A stretch of 64,000 bases of DNA. Origin: Cellvibrionaceae bacterium 1162T.S.0a.05. GTDB lineage: Bacteria; Pseudomonadota; Gammaproteobacteria; Pseudomonadales; Cellvibrionaceae. The stretch spans positions 2,848,501 through 2,912,500 of the forward strand of contig LANB01000001.1 in the NCBI GenBank assembly GCA_000964245.1. The letters are read 5' to 3'. Position numbers and translations under genes: made by a program. Under the pieces are notes generated by a model. It was not told the DNA's origin, ran no database searches, and saw only the letters and a list, made by a program, of their open reading frames with translations. Positions 9,355 to 18,279 of this stretch are shown here, in pieces (within the stretch, counting starts at the first letter, position 1; each line of letters begins with the position of its first letter).

Positions 9355-9963
9355 TTAGTCCACACAACTCCTGAATCGAGCACTTCCATTTGTGCCCTCG
9401 GCAACGGCGACAATGCATCCGTTTATGTCTCTATCTCTAATTAATGCCATTGTGCTACCGACACCGCCGGATGGATACACAAGAATATCATCGGGTGCGG
9501 TCCAATTGATGGGACCCTCGCCCATATTTTCAGCAACACAGCGATAAAAATCAGGTTCAATTTCTTCGCACGTTACTCGGGGTTCGGGCGGTACAGGGCA
9601 GCCAGGGCATTCGTCGTCTCCTGGGTCCCCTGGGCAACTGCCGCTTACAGTTGTAATTCCGCTACAAGTTGAATGCCTCGCGCTTGAATATGGATCCGAT
9701 GCGACTGCAACAATACAGCCATTTACATCCCTGTCTTGAATTAACCCCATTGTACTGCCAACGCCACCGGCGGGATAAACAAGTATATCGTCAGGTGCGC
9801 TCCAATTGACATTGTCGGTGCACATATTGGTTGCGACGCATCGATAAAAATCGGGGCCTATTTCTTCGCAAGTCATATTAGGGGTTGCTATAACCCCTGT
9901 ACTCATGAAAGTGCAGAAAAGTAATACGCCATAAAAAATTAAACCTATTGATCTTTTTTTCAT
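9355..9963 (-). CDS. Secreted protein with two duplicated Cys-containing repeats, function unknown
   Basis: 202 aa. A signal peptide (about residues 1-26, ending GVIA) is followed by two copies of a roughly 70-residue unit. Each runs TCEEI.PDFYRCVA.NM, then NW.APDDILVYP.GGVGSTM, then DRD.NGCIVAVA, then a closing Cys. Four Cys are conserved between copies, suggesting two disulfides per repeat. A Pro/Gly/Asp/Cys-rich linker (GDPGDDECPGCPVPPEP) joins them. I do not recognise the family. The copies are also alike at DNA level, suggesting recent internal duplication. The gene stands alone between the aceF terminator and the EamA gene. Confidence 0.75.
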   Translation of the reverse strand: MKKRSIGLIFYGVLLFCTFMSTGVIATPNMTCEEIGPDFYRCVATNMCTDNVNWSAPDDILVYPAGGVGSTMGLIQDRDVNGCIVAVASDPYSSARHSTCSGITTVSGSCPGDPGDDECPGCPVPPEPRVTCEEIEPDFYRCVAENMGEGPINWTAPDDILVYPSGGVGSTMALIRDRDINGCIVAVAEGTNGSARFRSCVD

Positions 9964-10280
9964 ACTATTTTTTCCATGATTTTGTCGAGAGGGTAGATTT
10001 TATTTGTTTCCTTTATTGCCGCAGATAGGTAACGGCGCGATAACCATTAAAATGGTGGCTACTGGCTAACGTTGACACATGTCTCATATTCTATTTTTTT
10101 TTAAATGACGTATCTTTTTTGGCGCGCCAAAGTGATATTGAATTTTAGTTGCGCGTTAATGTTCGAGATTTCATTCAATTTTAATGCGCGTAGCGCCCTG
10201 GATTCCGATAGATTTGAAATAAAAGTGTCACTTAAATTTATTGGTTGTCCTCGTAAAAAAAACACTTGGCGTTCGGTTAT
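9964..10280. other. AT-rich intergenic region, no gene seen
   Basis: 317 bases between two minus-strand genes. It should hold the promoter of the two-repeat protein and the 3' end of the EamA transcript. A small perfect dyad, ACCATTAAAATGGT, lies near 10046-10059, and a GGCGCGCC palindrome near 10121. No ORF or RNA is supported. Confidence 0.4.
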
Positions 10281-11192
10281 TTACTTTTGAAGATTGATTA
10301 CAATTCCAACCATTACAAGGCAGGAGCTAATCAGGCTTGCAATAGGGTAGTATTCTCCAAGAAAACTCACAGCAAGAACGACACTGGTTACAGCTGCAAT
10401 ATAGCCAATTTGACTAAGTAAAATTGGCCCGCCAAACAGTTGTAGGCGAAATACCAGCGGAGCGGTTATTGCGCCAATAGTAAGCTGAGCGGTAATAACT
10501 GCTGTTGTCTGTTCGTTTAACAATTCTGAAAGATGTATGCTTGAAAGTAAGGTATATATGGAATAAACAAGAAATGCGATTAGGTGGCTCCAGAAAGCTA
10601 ACAGCTCTGGCGGCGAACCTCTGGGCCAGTCGATCGACCGATAAATATTTCCTGCTGCCAACATAACGGGAAGCAACATGGCGAGGCCAAGCCAAAGCCA
10701 TTCACCGACCAAAACGAATCTTCCTTGTGAAACGCTTATCCCTATAGCACCACACAAACCAAATAAAATACCAATGATTTCATTTTTGCTGAGCTTTTCG
10801 AGCTTTGCTGCACGCGCAAGTAGCGCTGTAAAAACAGGAGAAAGTGAAAATAAAACGCCACTGACTGCCGAGCCTACTTCAGGGACCACAATAAAAACAA
10901 TCATGCTTGGGCCAGCAAAGGTAAGGGGGCCTGCAATTGCAGTGTAACGAAATTCCCGCTTTTTAAATATCCGAAAATTTTTATTTCTTAACAATATTAC
11001 AAGTAGTGCGAGACTGGCGCCGAGAGAATTTATGGCAACCCATAGCGAGGCGGGAATGGTTTGTTCATTTGCTATTTTTGCAAGTGGAAAACTCAAGCCT
11101 ACCAATATTCCACTGGACACCAGGAGTAGAGTTGGATTGCGTAGCAGGTCTTTCCCAAGGTTTTTAGATACAGGGCCAGCTAAAGTATTCAC
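10281..11192 (-). CDS. EamA/DMT-superfamily inner-membrane transporter
   Basis: About 303 aa with ten predicted membrane helices in two five-helix halves, the layout of drug/metabolite exporters (EamA, RhaT). I chose the GTG at 11192, because GGGAGAA lies 8 bases upstream and its GTGA overlaps the nitroreductase stop (4-base overlap). A longer frame from TTG 11213 exists but has no better ribosome-binding site. Translational coupling with the nitroreductase suggests a shared operon. The substrate is unknown. Confidence 0.87.
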   Translation of the reverse strand: MNTLAGPVSKNLGKDLLRNPTLLLVSSGILVGLSFPLAKIANEQTIPASLWVAINSLGASLALLVILLRNKNFRIFKKREFRYTAIAGPLTFAGPSMIVFIVVPEVGSAVSGVLFSLSPVFTALLARAAKLEKLSKNEIIGILFGLCGAIGISVSQGRFVLVGEWLWLGLAMLLPVMLAAGNIYRSIDWPRGSPPELLAFWSHLIAFLVYSIYTLLSSIHLSELLNEQTTAVITAQLTIGAITAPLVFRLQLFGGPILLSQIGYIAAVTSVVLAVSFLGEYYPIASLISSCLVMVGIVINLQK

Positions 11193-11848
11193 AATGTATT
11201 CTCCCGAGGACAACCAGAGAGAATTTTTGGAGAGTTAAATTTACCGTAATGAATCAGTTTGGTTAAGGGAAGTCGCGTACTTGGTCTTTCCCGATCTTGC
11301 AATTGTTTTGGTAAGTTTTTCGGATCTCCAGGTTTGCCTATGGCGATACCAATTTCAATTTTATAACGCTCGGGAACATGTAGAATCTTACGAATTTCGT
11401 TAGGGAAAATACCGCCCATGGCATGAGCCATGTAGCCGAGCTGTTGCGCTTGCAATGCGAGTTGGATCCACGCTGCTCCAGCATCAAAGCTATGTGAATG
11501 AAATAGTTTGCTTGGGTTGGTATCAGGTACGAGAGTGTCTGATAATAGAAAAACCAGAGCACCGGAATTTTTAGCCCAGCCGGCATTAAATGGGTCGAGC
11601 AAGTCCAAAAATGTTTGCCAATATTCATCATTGCGAAGTGAATAAAGAAAACGCCATGGTTGAACGTTGTAGGCAGAAGGCGCCCAGCGCGCGGCCTCGA
11701 AAAGTATCATAAGGTGTTCATCGCTTAAGGCGGAGCCATCGTAGGCACGAGGAGACCAACGAGTAAGGAATTGTGGGTCAATCGGCAATGGGCTCGCGCG
11801 ATATTGATGTATCAGGTCACTGGTGGGGCTCAATAATGTGTGGCGCAT
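11189..11848 (-). CDS. Nitroreductase-family flavoprotein
   Basis: About 219 aa. The FMN-binding signature ARWAPSAYNVQPWRFLY near residue 50 and the C-terminal IGxPGDPK segment place it in the nitroreductase superfamily, which reduces nitro groups, quinones or similar acceptors with NAD(P)H. ATG 11848 is favoured because GAGG lies nine bases upstream; a TTG at 11863 is in frame but less likely. It overlaps the EamA gene by 4 bases and follows the cyclase-family gene, so the three may form one minus-strand unit. The exact substrate is not predictable. Confidence 0.87.
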   Translation of the reverse strand: MRHTLLSPTSDLIHQYRASPLPIDPQFLTRWSPRAYDGSALSDEHLMILFEAARWAPSAYNVQPWRFLYSLRNDEYWQTFLDLLDPFNAGWAKNSGALVFLLSDTLVPDTNPSKLFHSHSFDAGAAWIQLALQAQQLGYMAHAMGGIFPNEIRKILHVPERYKIEIGIAIGKPGDPKNLPKQLQDRERPSTRLPLTKLIHYGKFNSPKILSGCPRENTL

Positions 11849-11911
11849 TGTGCTTATCCTCAATAAATGAATTTATGTTTATCAATCTTTGATGAGTTTG
11901 CATTTCCGGTT

Positions 11912-12910
11912 CTACTCACCGAAAATTTGCAGATCAATTTGTTGTAAAGGTAGGGCAAGAGGTCTTATCGGTGCGGCATCGGCGCCGCGCAGTTTTAATG
12001 CGCTGCCGACAAATGCAAATTCATAGACTTTGTCTCTTGCGAGTTCTTCGAGGAATACTAATTCCAGAATGGGTGTTCCTTGTTCGGCTAACAAATAGGT
12101 ATGAACAGGGACATAATCACTTTCCAGTTCCGATGGGAATGCTTCGAGGCTCAGGTTGTCTGCTCCAATGATCATTGCCCCATTTTTTTCAACCAGAAAT
12201 TTTGCAGCGGCAAGACCCAGGCCGGGAGGGTTATGCATGTATTTCGCGGCATTTTCATAATCGTGCATCCTGCCGGTACGCAGTAAAACAACATCCCCCT
12301 CACGCAAATTCAATTTTTGCTTCGCGAGAGTGAGCTCAATATCTGCCTGACTAATACGATAGCCATCTGGCAAGATCTTGAGCCCCTTTGCGCTAGCGAC
12401 GTCCAGCAGAACGCCACGGGCAATAATGGGAGGGAAGTTCTCAACGCCGGCGACTTGCCAACCGCGATCACCAACGTGATCCTCGGCGCGAAAGCCGTTC
12501 CAGATTTCTCCATTGAGACCAAAATGGTTGAGGGCATCGATGTGGGTGCCCATGTGGGTATACATGGATATCGCTGCGCCGGTGTAACTCACGTGTTCAT
12601 TCATCACCTTGCCGAGCCCAAGTGGATCGTCGAGGACAGTTCCATGTGGGGTATGCGTCATCCAGATTCTGTAATGTGGATCGCCCGCAGCTTGCCAGCT
12701 GGGCATACCAATAAAATACTCAACCGCGAGATCGTAGGCTTGCCCACCTGCAAGGCGGGACAATACAGCGGCCTGAGACTGTGGGCTCATAAGATTTAAA
12801 CGGCCGATCTCGTCGCTCGGTCCCCAGGGGCTTGTTCCGACCTTGCGTTCTCTGGCTTCGGCAAAGTTGGCAAGGGCAAGGCTGGCAATCAAAAAGAAAA
12901 AGGTTTTCAT
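11912..12910 (-). CDS. Exported cyclase-family (kynurenine formamidase-like) metal hydrolase
   Basis: About 332 aa. ATG 12910 has AGGGAG five to six bases upstream and opens a clean signal peptide (MKTFFFLIASLALANFAEA). The metal motif HMGTHIDALNHF near residue 115 matches the HxGTHxDxxxH signature of the cyclase family, which includes kynurenine formamidase and polyketide-cyclase-like hydrolases. Members with a leader peptide acting on xenobiotic or aromatic substrates are known, but no substrate can be named here. It is divergent from a LysR gene, which probably regulates it. Confidence 0.85.
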   Translation of the reverse strand: MKTFFFLIASLALANFAEARERKVGTSPWGPSDEIGRLNLMSPQSQAAVLSRLAGGQAYDLAVEYFIGMPSWQAAGDPHYRIWMTHTPHGTVLDDPLGLGKVMNEHVSYTGAAISMYTHMGTHIDALNHFGLNGEIWNGFRAEDHVGDRGWQVAGVENFPPIIARGVLLDVASAKGLKILPDGYRISQADIELTLAKQKLNLREGDVVLLRTGRMHDYENAAKYMHNPPGLGLAAAKFLVEKNGAMIIGADNLSLEAFPSELESDYVPVHTYLLAEQGTPILELVFLEELARDKVYEFAFVGSALKLRGADAAPIRPLALPLQQIDLQIFGE

Positions 12911-13023
12911 GGTTTGCTCCCTTAGTTCATGCAATGCCGGCAGTATATTTGGGTGAAATCGATTGATAATCCCGCTATATGGAATTAGATTGTTCGCAAA
13001 TAGTTACAAATAGGGCGGATTGA

Positions 13024-13938
13024 ATGTTGGATGAGATCAAGGTATTTGTTGCGGTCGTGCAAGCCGGGAGTTTTACCGATGCGGCAGAAAACTTGGGGGC
13101 GGCCCGTTCGGTAATCAGTAAAAAGGTCAGTCGACTGGAAGAGAGTCTCGGGGTGCGTTTATTAAATCGCACAACCCGGCGTTTGAGTCTTACGGAGGCG
13201 GGGGATACTTTTTTTCGCCGTTGCGGGCAGAGCCTGCTGTCAATTCAGGAAGCCGTCGATGAAATCCGTTCACTCAATAGTGAGCCGCGCGGACGGCTTT
13301 TTGTAAACCTTCCGATGTCTTTCGGCATACTCCAGGTGGCGCCATTGATGCCGGAATTTATTCAACGTTATCCAGGTATCCAGCTCGATTTGAATTTTGA
13401 TGATCAAAAAGTGGAGATGGTAGACCCGGGTTTTGATGTCTCGATACGTATTTCTGATCTTCAGGATTCCTCGCTCGCAGCAAGATATCTTGGCACTTGT
13501 CGCCATGTTGTTGTGGCTGCTGAAAGTTATCTAAAAAAATATGGCTCGCCGGATACGCCCCTTGCGCTCGCACATGGACATGTCATTGCCAGTTATCGAC
13601 TTCAGGACTCGGCTCAGGAATGGGAGTTCAAGGATTCATCGAAGCAGTCCCTTAAAGTGAGAGTGCAACCCGAGCTTATTGCCAACAACAGTTTGGCGAT
13701 TAAAGAAATTGTGCTGGGGGGTGCTGCACTGGCTCGAATGCCCACATTTATAGTGGGCCAGGATTTACATAATGGAAAATTGCAGAATGTTTTTCCCGAT
13801 TTGGATGCGATGAATAAATCGATATATGCAGTATTTCCCAAGAGAAAACACCTCCCCAATAAAACCCGGGTTTTTATTGAGTACTTAATTGAGAAAATAG
13901 GTGATGGACCTTGTTGGGATCTGGGGCCGACGATCTGA
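13024..13938 (+). CDS. LysR-family transcriptional regulator
   Basis: 304 aa. An N-terminal winged helix-turn-helix (about residues 1-60; AGSFTDAAENLGAARSVISKKVSRLEE region) is followed by the periplasmic-binding-like effector domain. The 113-base gap to the divergent cyclase-family gene is typical of a LysR protein and its target. It most resembles the CrgA/DsdC-type subgroup often annotated as general LysR regulators. The inducer is unknown. Confidence 0.9.
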   Translation: MLDEIKVFVAVVQAGSFTDAAENLGAARSVISKKVSRLEESLGVRLLNRTTRRLSLTEAGDTFFRRCGQSLLSIQEAVDEIRSLNSEPRGRLFVNLPMSFGILQVAPLMPEFIQRYPGIQLDLNFDDQKVEMVDPGFDVSIRISDLQDSSLAARYLGTCRHVVVAAESYLKKYGSPDTPLALAHGHVIASYRLQDSAQEWEFKDSSKQSLKVRVQPELIANNSLAIKEIVLGGAALARMPTFIVGQDLHNGKLQNVFPDLDAMNKSIYAVFPKRKHLPNKTRVFIEYLIEKIGDGPCWDLGPTI

Positions 13939-13992
13939 AAATCTTCCGGGTTTGTCGGGCTTTAGAAATTAAACTATCGAATCTTTCATTCG

Positions 13993-14034
13993 CCGGGTGT
14001 CATTAACCAGGTGTCATGACCCGGGTGTTATTAG
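13993..14034. repeat. Three degenerate copies of a 13-15 base unit
   Basis: CCGGGTGTCATTAA, CCAGGTGTCATGA and CCCGGGTGTTATTAG follow each other directly in the space between the LysR and HAD genes. No coding role is seen. Chance, an operator cluster or slippage are all possible. Confidence 0.6.
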
Positions 14035-14119
14035 CCATGTATCAAAATATTTCACAGGTAATTATAACGGCTGAAAAATAATTGAGATTTTTGATTCATT
14101 ACACTAAGTAAGGTGGGAA

Positions 14120-14794
14120 ATGCAACGCGATACGATTCTTTTTGATATAAATGAAACGGTTTTGGATCTCCGTATTCTACAGCCCTTGTTTGAGCGCGAA
14201 TTTGGGGGTGCGGCTAACAGTGCAACATGGTTTGCGACTTTGTTGCACAGCTCTACAGTTTGTGCACTCACGGGCGTCAAAACCGACTTTAAAAGTTTGG
14301 CTGAATTGACATTGGTCGCACTTGCCGGGCGTATTGGTATGGAGCTTGACGAGGTTGTGCGAGAGGAAATACTGTCAAATTTTACGATACTAAAGCCGTA
14401 CCCCGATGTTCAGCCAGCGTTACAGCGATTGCAGTCGTTCGGTTATCAGACGGTCGCCTTTTCAAACTCATCCGAAAACCTTCTGAGGGCGCAATTAGAC
14501 AATGCAGGTCTTGCCCCGTTTTTTAGTGACATCGTTTCAGTAGAAGGTAGTGGCAGTTTTAAGCCTGACCCGAAAGTTTATCGTTTTGCTGCCGATATCT
14601 TGAAGCGCCCAATGACAGGCTTAAGGTTAGTTGCTGCGCATGATTGGGATACTCACGGTGCGATGTCTGCAGGGATGAAAGCCGCGTTTATTGGTCGATC
14701 AAGCGCGAATTATAATTCTGTGTACCGCAAGCCCGATATTTTTGAAAAATCGATGACCAGTCTGGTTGAAAAAATACTCATTGCTGACGAATGA
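14120..14794 (+). CDS. HAD hydrolase, haloacid dehalogenase type II-like
   Basis: 224 aa. The nucleophile motif reads LFDINETVLDL, the DxNETxLDL variant seen in type II haloacid dehalogenase-like proteins. Motif II Ser lies in AFSNSSENLL (about residue 115). Motif III Lys lies in FKPDPKVYRFA and the acidic motif in AHDWDTHGA. These are all the residues needed for a HAD phosphatase or dehalogenase. AAGTAAGGTGGGAA gives a ribosome-binding site before the ATG. With its neighbours it fits a small xenobiotic-handling cluster, but the substrate is inferred only at family level. Confidence 0.85.
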   Translation: MQRDTILFDINETVLDLRILQPLFEREFGGAANSATWFATLLHSSTVCALTGVKTDFKSLAELTLVALAGRIGMELDEVVREEILSNFTILKPYPDVQPALQRLQSFGYQTVAFSNSSENLLRAQLDNAGLAPFFSDIVSVEGSGSFKPDPKVYRFAADILKRPMTGLRLVAAHDWDTHGAMSAGMKAAFIGRSSANYNSVYRKPDIFEKSMTSLVEKILIADE

Positions 14795-15465
14795 TGCTTG
14801 TCTTGCTATCAGGTTAGCGATCTAAAAACAATTAGACTTTGATGAGTATGATCGTGAAAAATTAATTAAACCTGATTTTTATATTTTCCCTGTTGTTGTT
14901 TGGGGGAAAACTATTTTGTTAAAGGTTGAAAAATTGTCTTGGTTTTTTTAGAGAGTAATACTACGAAAGATAATATGATTTGATAATGAGTAAAGCGTCA
15001 GAATAAGACTATTTATGACAAAAAAATGTTAGAAAACCCCTTGCAAACATTTATTCATCACAAGTTTAATGTTTTGTGATTGACAATAATTTTTATTGCC
15101 CCTTACTATCGACCATGTAATGTGGAATAGAGAATCCTCCCCAAAATATTCACTTCATGCATTGCGATTTAAGTAATGTTTTTATACCAATAAAATCTCT
15201 ATTGCAGTTTTCCGCATGCGTTGCTCCCCTGATTTTATGGTGTTGTACTCTTTAGACTGTTTTTCAGTTTGATATGCCATATGGATATTTTTCGTTTAAG
15301 TGAAGTGAAAAATCTGAATTTAAAAATTTAAAATTGACAATGAGCGAGTTATCAAATTACACGACGATAAAGTTGTGGGCCCTCTCTCGCGCCTGAAAAA
15401 TTATTTTTAGATGAGTGAGGGTGGCTCTCGCGAGTTGTTTACCACACCTAAAAAAGGTAACTAGA
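14795..15465. other. AT-rich gene-free region upstream of the GH8 gene
   Basis: About 670 bases without a credible gene, strongly AT-rich compared with neighbours. It holds a TTGACA/TACTAT promoter candidate near 15080-15109 and a TCACAA...TTGTGA dyad just before it. A second TTGACA occurs near 15335 without a good -10. The 5' leader of the GH8 mRNA could therefore be up to about 350 bases. No terminator is seen after the HAD gene. Confidence 0.55.
15080..15109 (+). promoter_or_regulatory. Candidate sigma-70 promoter for the GH8 gene
   Basis: A perfect -35 TTGACA (15080-15085) is separated by 18 bases from TACTAT (15104-15109). A dyad TCACAA (15058-15063) / TTGTGA (15074-15079) abuts the -35 and could bind a regulator. 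Assignment is by motif only. Confidence 0.45.
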
Positions 15466-18108
15466 ATGAAAAGTAAACCACTGTGCCGGAATGGCTATTC
15501 CGGCGGGATATTATTTTTATTTATTTTAGCTTTCAACTTGTCTTCCTATGCGGGAGTAAATCCCACACCTATTTATGAATCGCACAACTATCGTATGGTG
15601 TTTACTGAGCAGGCATTGGAATTTGTTGGAGAGGGCTTTACTGAGGTCACCCCGCAAATGGTGGACCAGAAAATAGGGGCTGCCTACGAGCAATTGTTTA
15701 TTAATGGCAGTGCAACCAATGAAAGAATAGTGTTTGACGCGGTTGGTGGTCCGGCGGGTTTAAAATTCGTTAAAGATATCGGTAGTGATGATATTCGTTC
15801 TGAGGGAATGTCATACGGCATGATGATCGCAGTAATGATGGACGATCAAGCCATGTTTAACGCGCTGTGGGGCTTTGTACGTAATTATATGTATCACCCG
15901 AATGGTACGCATTACTCCTGGAGTTTACAGGATGCGACGGGTTACCCGGTCAGCTCTGAAAACCCAGGGGGTGACTTTCATTATGGCGAAGGCCCTGCAC
16001 CGGACGCAGAAGAGTTTTTTGCAATGGCCCTTATTTTTGCTCACTATCGCTGGGGGAGTGCCGGTGGTCAAGCAATTGCAGATTATCAATATTGGGCGAC
16101 GCACACCCTGGGCTTGTTGCGAAGTAATACCTTGTGGAATGGGTCGATGGTACGTTTTACACCTTCGGCAGGGTTTACTGATCCGTCTTATCATCTGCCC
16201 GCATTCTATGAATTATTTCAAAACTGGGATGATGGAATAAGCGATAATTTTTGGCAAAACGCGGCGAATACCAGCCGCAGTTATTTTGTTAACGCCGCGG
16301 ATGAAACGACTGGCTTGTTCCCGGAGTATTCAGAACAGAATGGTGATCCGCATTTTGAGAGTTATAACGAGCTTTCCTCACATTCCGCGTTTGATTCTTA
16401 TCGTGTTATTCAAAATATGGCTATGGACCACGCCTGGATCAGTAAAGACAACAGAATGTCGACTCTCGTAAGAGGAGTCATGGATTTTTATAATGAACTG
16501 TCTGATCCAGATGTGACACCCACTTTTTGGGATTTTCAGTACGGCGCGGTTTACGGTTTGCAGGTTGGTACAACCGGCGATGAGTTTTATCGAACAACAA
16601 CGCCGAATCCCAACTCTTTCCCAGCAAATGCAAATCCCTGGCCCGACCGCGCTGATTCACCCGTGTTGGGGTTGGCTGCGATGAATGCTGTTGGTGCACT
16701 TGCGATTGATGACGAACATGTAAAATATTTTGTTCGACATTTATGGGATCAGGATCCACCGGTGGGGGGCGGTCGTTACTATGATGGCCTTCTGTATTTA
16801 TTTGGTTACTTGCATTTGGCAGGTTACTACCGGATGTATTTTGAAGCGGAAGGTACAACACTGGATTTAAGTATGGATACCGGGCGAGTCACCAATCAAG
16901 GTACGCCGATTATTCATTGGCGGGACCCCGCTTACTTCACCGGCGCGGGTTGCCCACAGGGCGAAAACATTGTGAGTTACCAATGGGAAATGGATTTCCA
17001 TACGGCGGGTTATCCCTCAATTGGCCCTGAACCGCTAACGCTTCTCGAAAACGGTCGTTGGCTGGGTTCGATCGATCCTGTATTTGAATCGCACGATGAT
17101 TTTACAATCTATGTGACTCGGGTGTGTGATGGCGCTAGCGGAACGCGTGAGGACCAGATCAGCGGTTTTGTTGATCCCAGTGGATATGTAAAAGACACCT
17201 TCGGTAATGGTGTGTCCGGGGCGAAGGTGGTTTTATGGCAGACCAATACTTCAGATATAAATAGCACGCTGATTCAAGTGCCGCAAGACAGCACTCAAAT
17301 GGCAGTCTACAACCGAAACAACCCCGACTACACCAGTACGACAGGACATTTTGGTTGGGACGTTTCACCAAACCATTGGTATAAGGTTGTTGCCTCGGCA
17401 GCGGGTTGTGTTAATCCGGATGACCATTCTGACTATGAAGTGGAAACACCGCTCATGTTTGTTGGGCCGGAAATTACCGATCTCGATCTGCGTCTGTATT
17501 GCCCCTATCAAGGTAAGTTAAGCGTTAAAGTCGAAACCTATATGGATTGGGGTTACGGTTATTGTGCACAGGTTGATCTCCACAATAGTAATAGTTGGGC
17601 ACTCGATTGGTTGACGTCTTTCGATACCGAAGGCGAGGTCTATATTTTTTGGGGTGCTGATTACAATCAGTCAGATAGAAAAGTCACTATTCAGGGTTTG
17701 GAGTCAAACAATGAACTTGGTCCGAATGAAGGCTTGAGTATCAATTTTTGTGCGACACGTAATCCGGAATATGACATTAGTGTGCGCGCGCGCGGGACCA
17801 GTGGCAGTGAGATGGTACGGCTGACGGTTGGTGGTCAAACTATCGCGCAGTGGACACTTTCGTCCAATTTTACAACCCGAACGTATAGCACCGAATTGAG
17901 CGGTGGAATTAATATTGAATACGTCAATGACTACGGGTATTACCGCGATGTTGTGGTGGATTACGTGGAGATCGGCGGTATCCGTCATCAGGCGGAAACC
18001 CAATCTCAATACAGTGGTTCGGCCTCGGGCAGTGGGAATTGTAGCAATGGCCAAAATGACGGTTGGATACATTGTAATGGTTACATTGGCTTTAGCGCGT
18101 TTAAATAG
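15466..18108 (+). CDS. Secreted GH8 glycoside hydrolase with CBM2-like and CBM60-like modules
   Basis: About 880 aa. ATG 15466 has AGG eight bases upstream and gives a signal peptide ending near SSYAG; an upstream in-frame GTG (15415) is less likely. The GH8 catalytic domain spans about residues 35-440. It has the proton-donor motif SEGMSYGM (Glu about 113), PDAEEFFAMAL and HSAFDSYRV, closest in style to xylan-active or reducing-end xylose-releasing GH8 enzymes. An uncharacterised segment and a carboxypeptidase-regulatory-like beta domain follow. Next comes a CBM2-like module (paired Cys in GYCAQV and NFCATR) and then a C-terminal module with VRARG, VGGQTIAQW, VDYVEI and WIHCNGYIG, as in the calcium-dependent CBM60/CBM36 type. 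It probably acts outside the cell on xylan-cellulose material. Confidence 0.9.
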   Translation: MKSKPLCRNGYSGGILFLFILAFNLSSYAGVNPTPIYESHNYRMVFTEQALEFVGEGFTEVTPQMVDQKIGAAYEQLFINGSATNERIVFDAVGGPAGLKFVKDIGSDDIRSEGMSYGMMIAVMMDDQAMFNALWGFVRNYMYHPNGTHYSWSLQDATGYPVSSENPGGDFHYGEGPAPDAEEFFAMALIFAHYRWGSAGGQAIADYQYWATHTLGLLRSNTLWNGSMVRFTPSAGFTDPSYHLPAFYELFQNWDDGISDNFWQNAANTSRSYFVNAADETTGLFPEYSEQNGDPHFESYNELSSHSAFDSYRVIQNMAMDHAWISKDNRMSTLVRGVMDFYNELSDPDVTPTFWDFQYGAVYGLQVGTTGDEFYRTTTPNPNSFPANANPWPDRADSPVLGLAAMNAVGALAIDDEHVKYFVRHLWDQDPPVGGGRYYDGLLYLFGYLHLAGYYRMYFEAEGTTLDLSMDTGRVTNQGTPIIHWRDPAYFTGAGCPQGENIVSYQWEMDFHTAGYPSIGPEPLTLLENGRWLGSIDPVFESHDDFTIYVTRVCDGASGTREDQISGFVDPSGYVKDTFGNGVSGAKVVLWQTNTSDINSTLIQVPQDSTQMAVYNRNNPDYTSTTGHFGWDVSPNHWYKVVASAAGCVNPDDHSDYEVETPLMFVGPEITDLDLRLYCPYQGKLSVKVETYMDWGYGYCAQVDLHNSNSWALDWLTSFDTEGEVYIFWGADYNQSDRKVTIQGLESNNELGPNEGLSINFCATRNPEYDISVRARGTSGSEMVRLTVGGQTIAQWTLSSNFTTRTYSTELSGGINIEYVNDYGYYRDVVVDYVEIGGIRHQAETQSQYSGSASGSGNCSNGQNDGWIHCNGYIGFSAFK

Positions 18109-18127
18109 CGTAAAGCATTGAGCAATT

Positions 18128-18155
18128 AAAACGCGCCACGATCGGCGCGTTTTTT
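18128..18155 (+). terminator. Intrinsic terminator after the GH8 gene
   Basis: The stem AAAACGCGCC / GGCGCGTTTT encloses a 6-base loop and runs into a T-rich tail, 19 bases after the GH8 stop. Confidence 0.88.
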
Positions 18156-18279
18156 ATTTTCAGCACCTGTGTTCTTTAGTCTTTACCTTCGTTTTACAAA
18201 AAATGTGCAAATTGTTTATTAACAAATATAAAATTCAGGTGTCTGTAGTCATTTACCAGCTAAATTACGGAGTAAGAAG

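Noticed and set aside
9964..10280. A further small gene between the two-repeat protein and the EamA gene
   Set aside because: The 61-codon plus-strand frame has no ribosome-binding site and AT-rich, biased composition; no support for expression.
15058..15079. CRP site before the GH8 promoter
   Set aside because: The dyad TCACAA...TTGTGA has the reversed arm order compared with TGTGA-N6-TCACA, so CRP binding is not supported.
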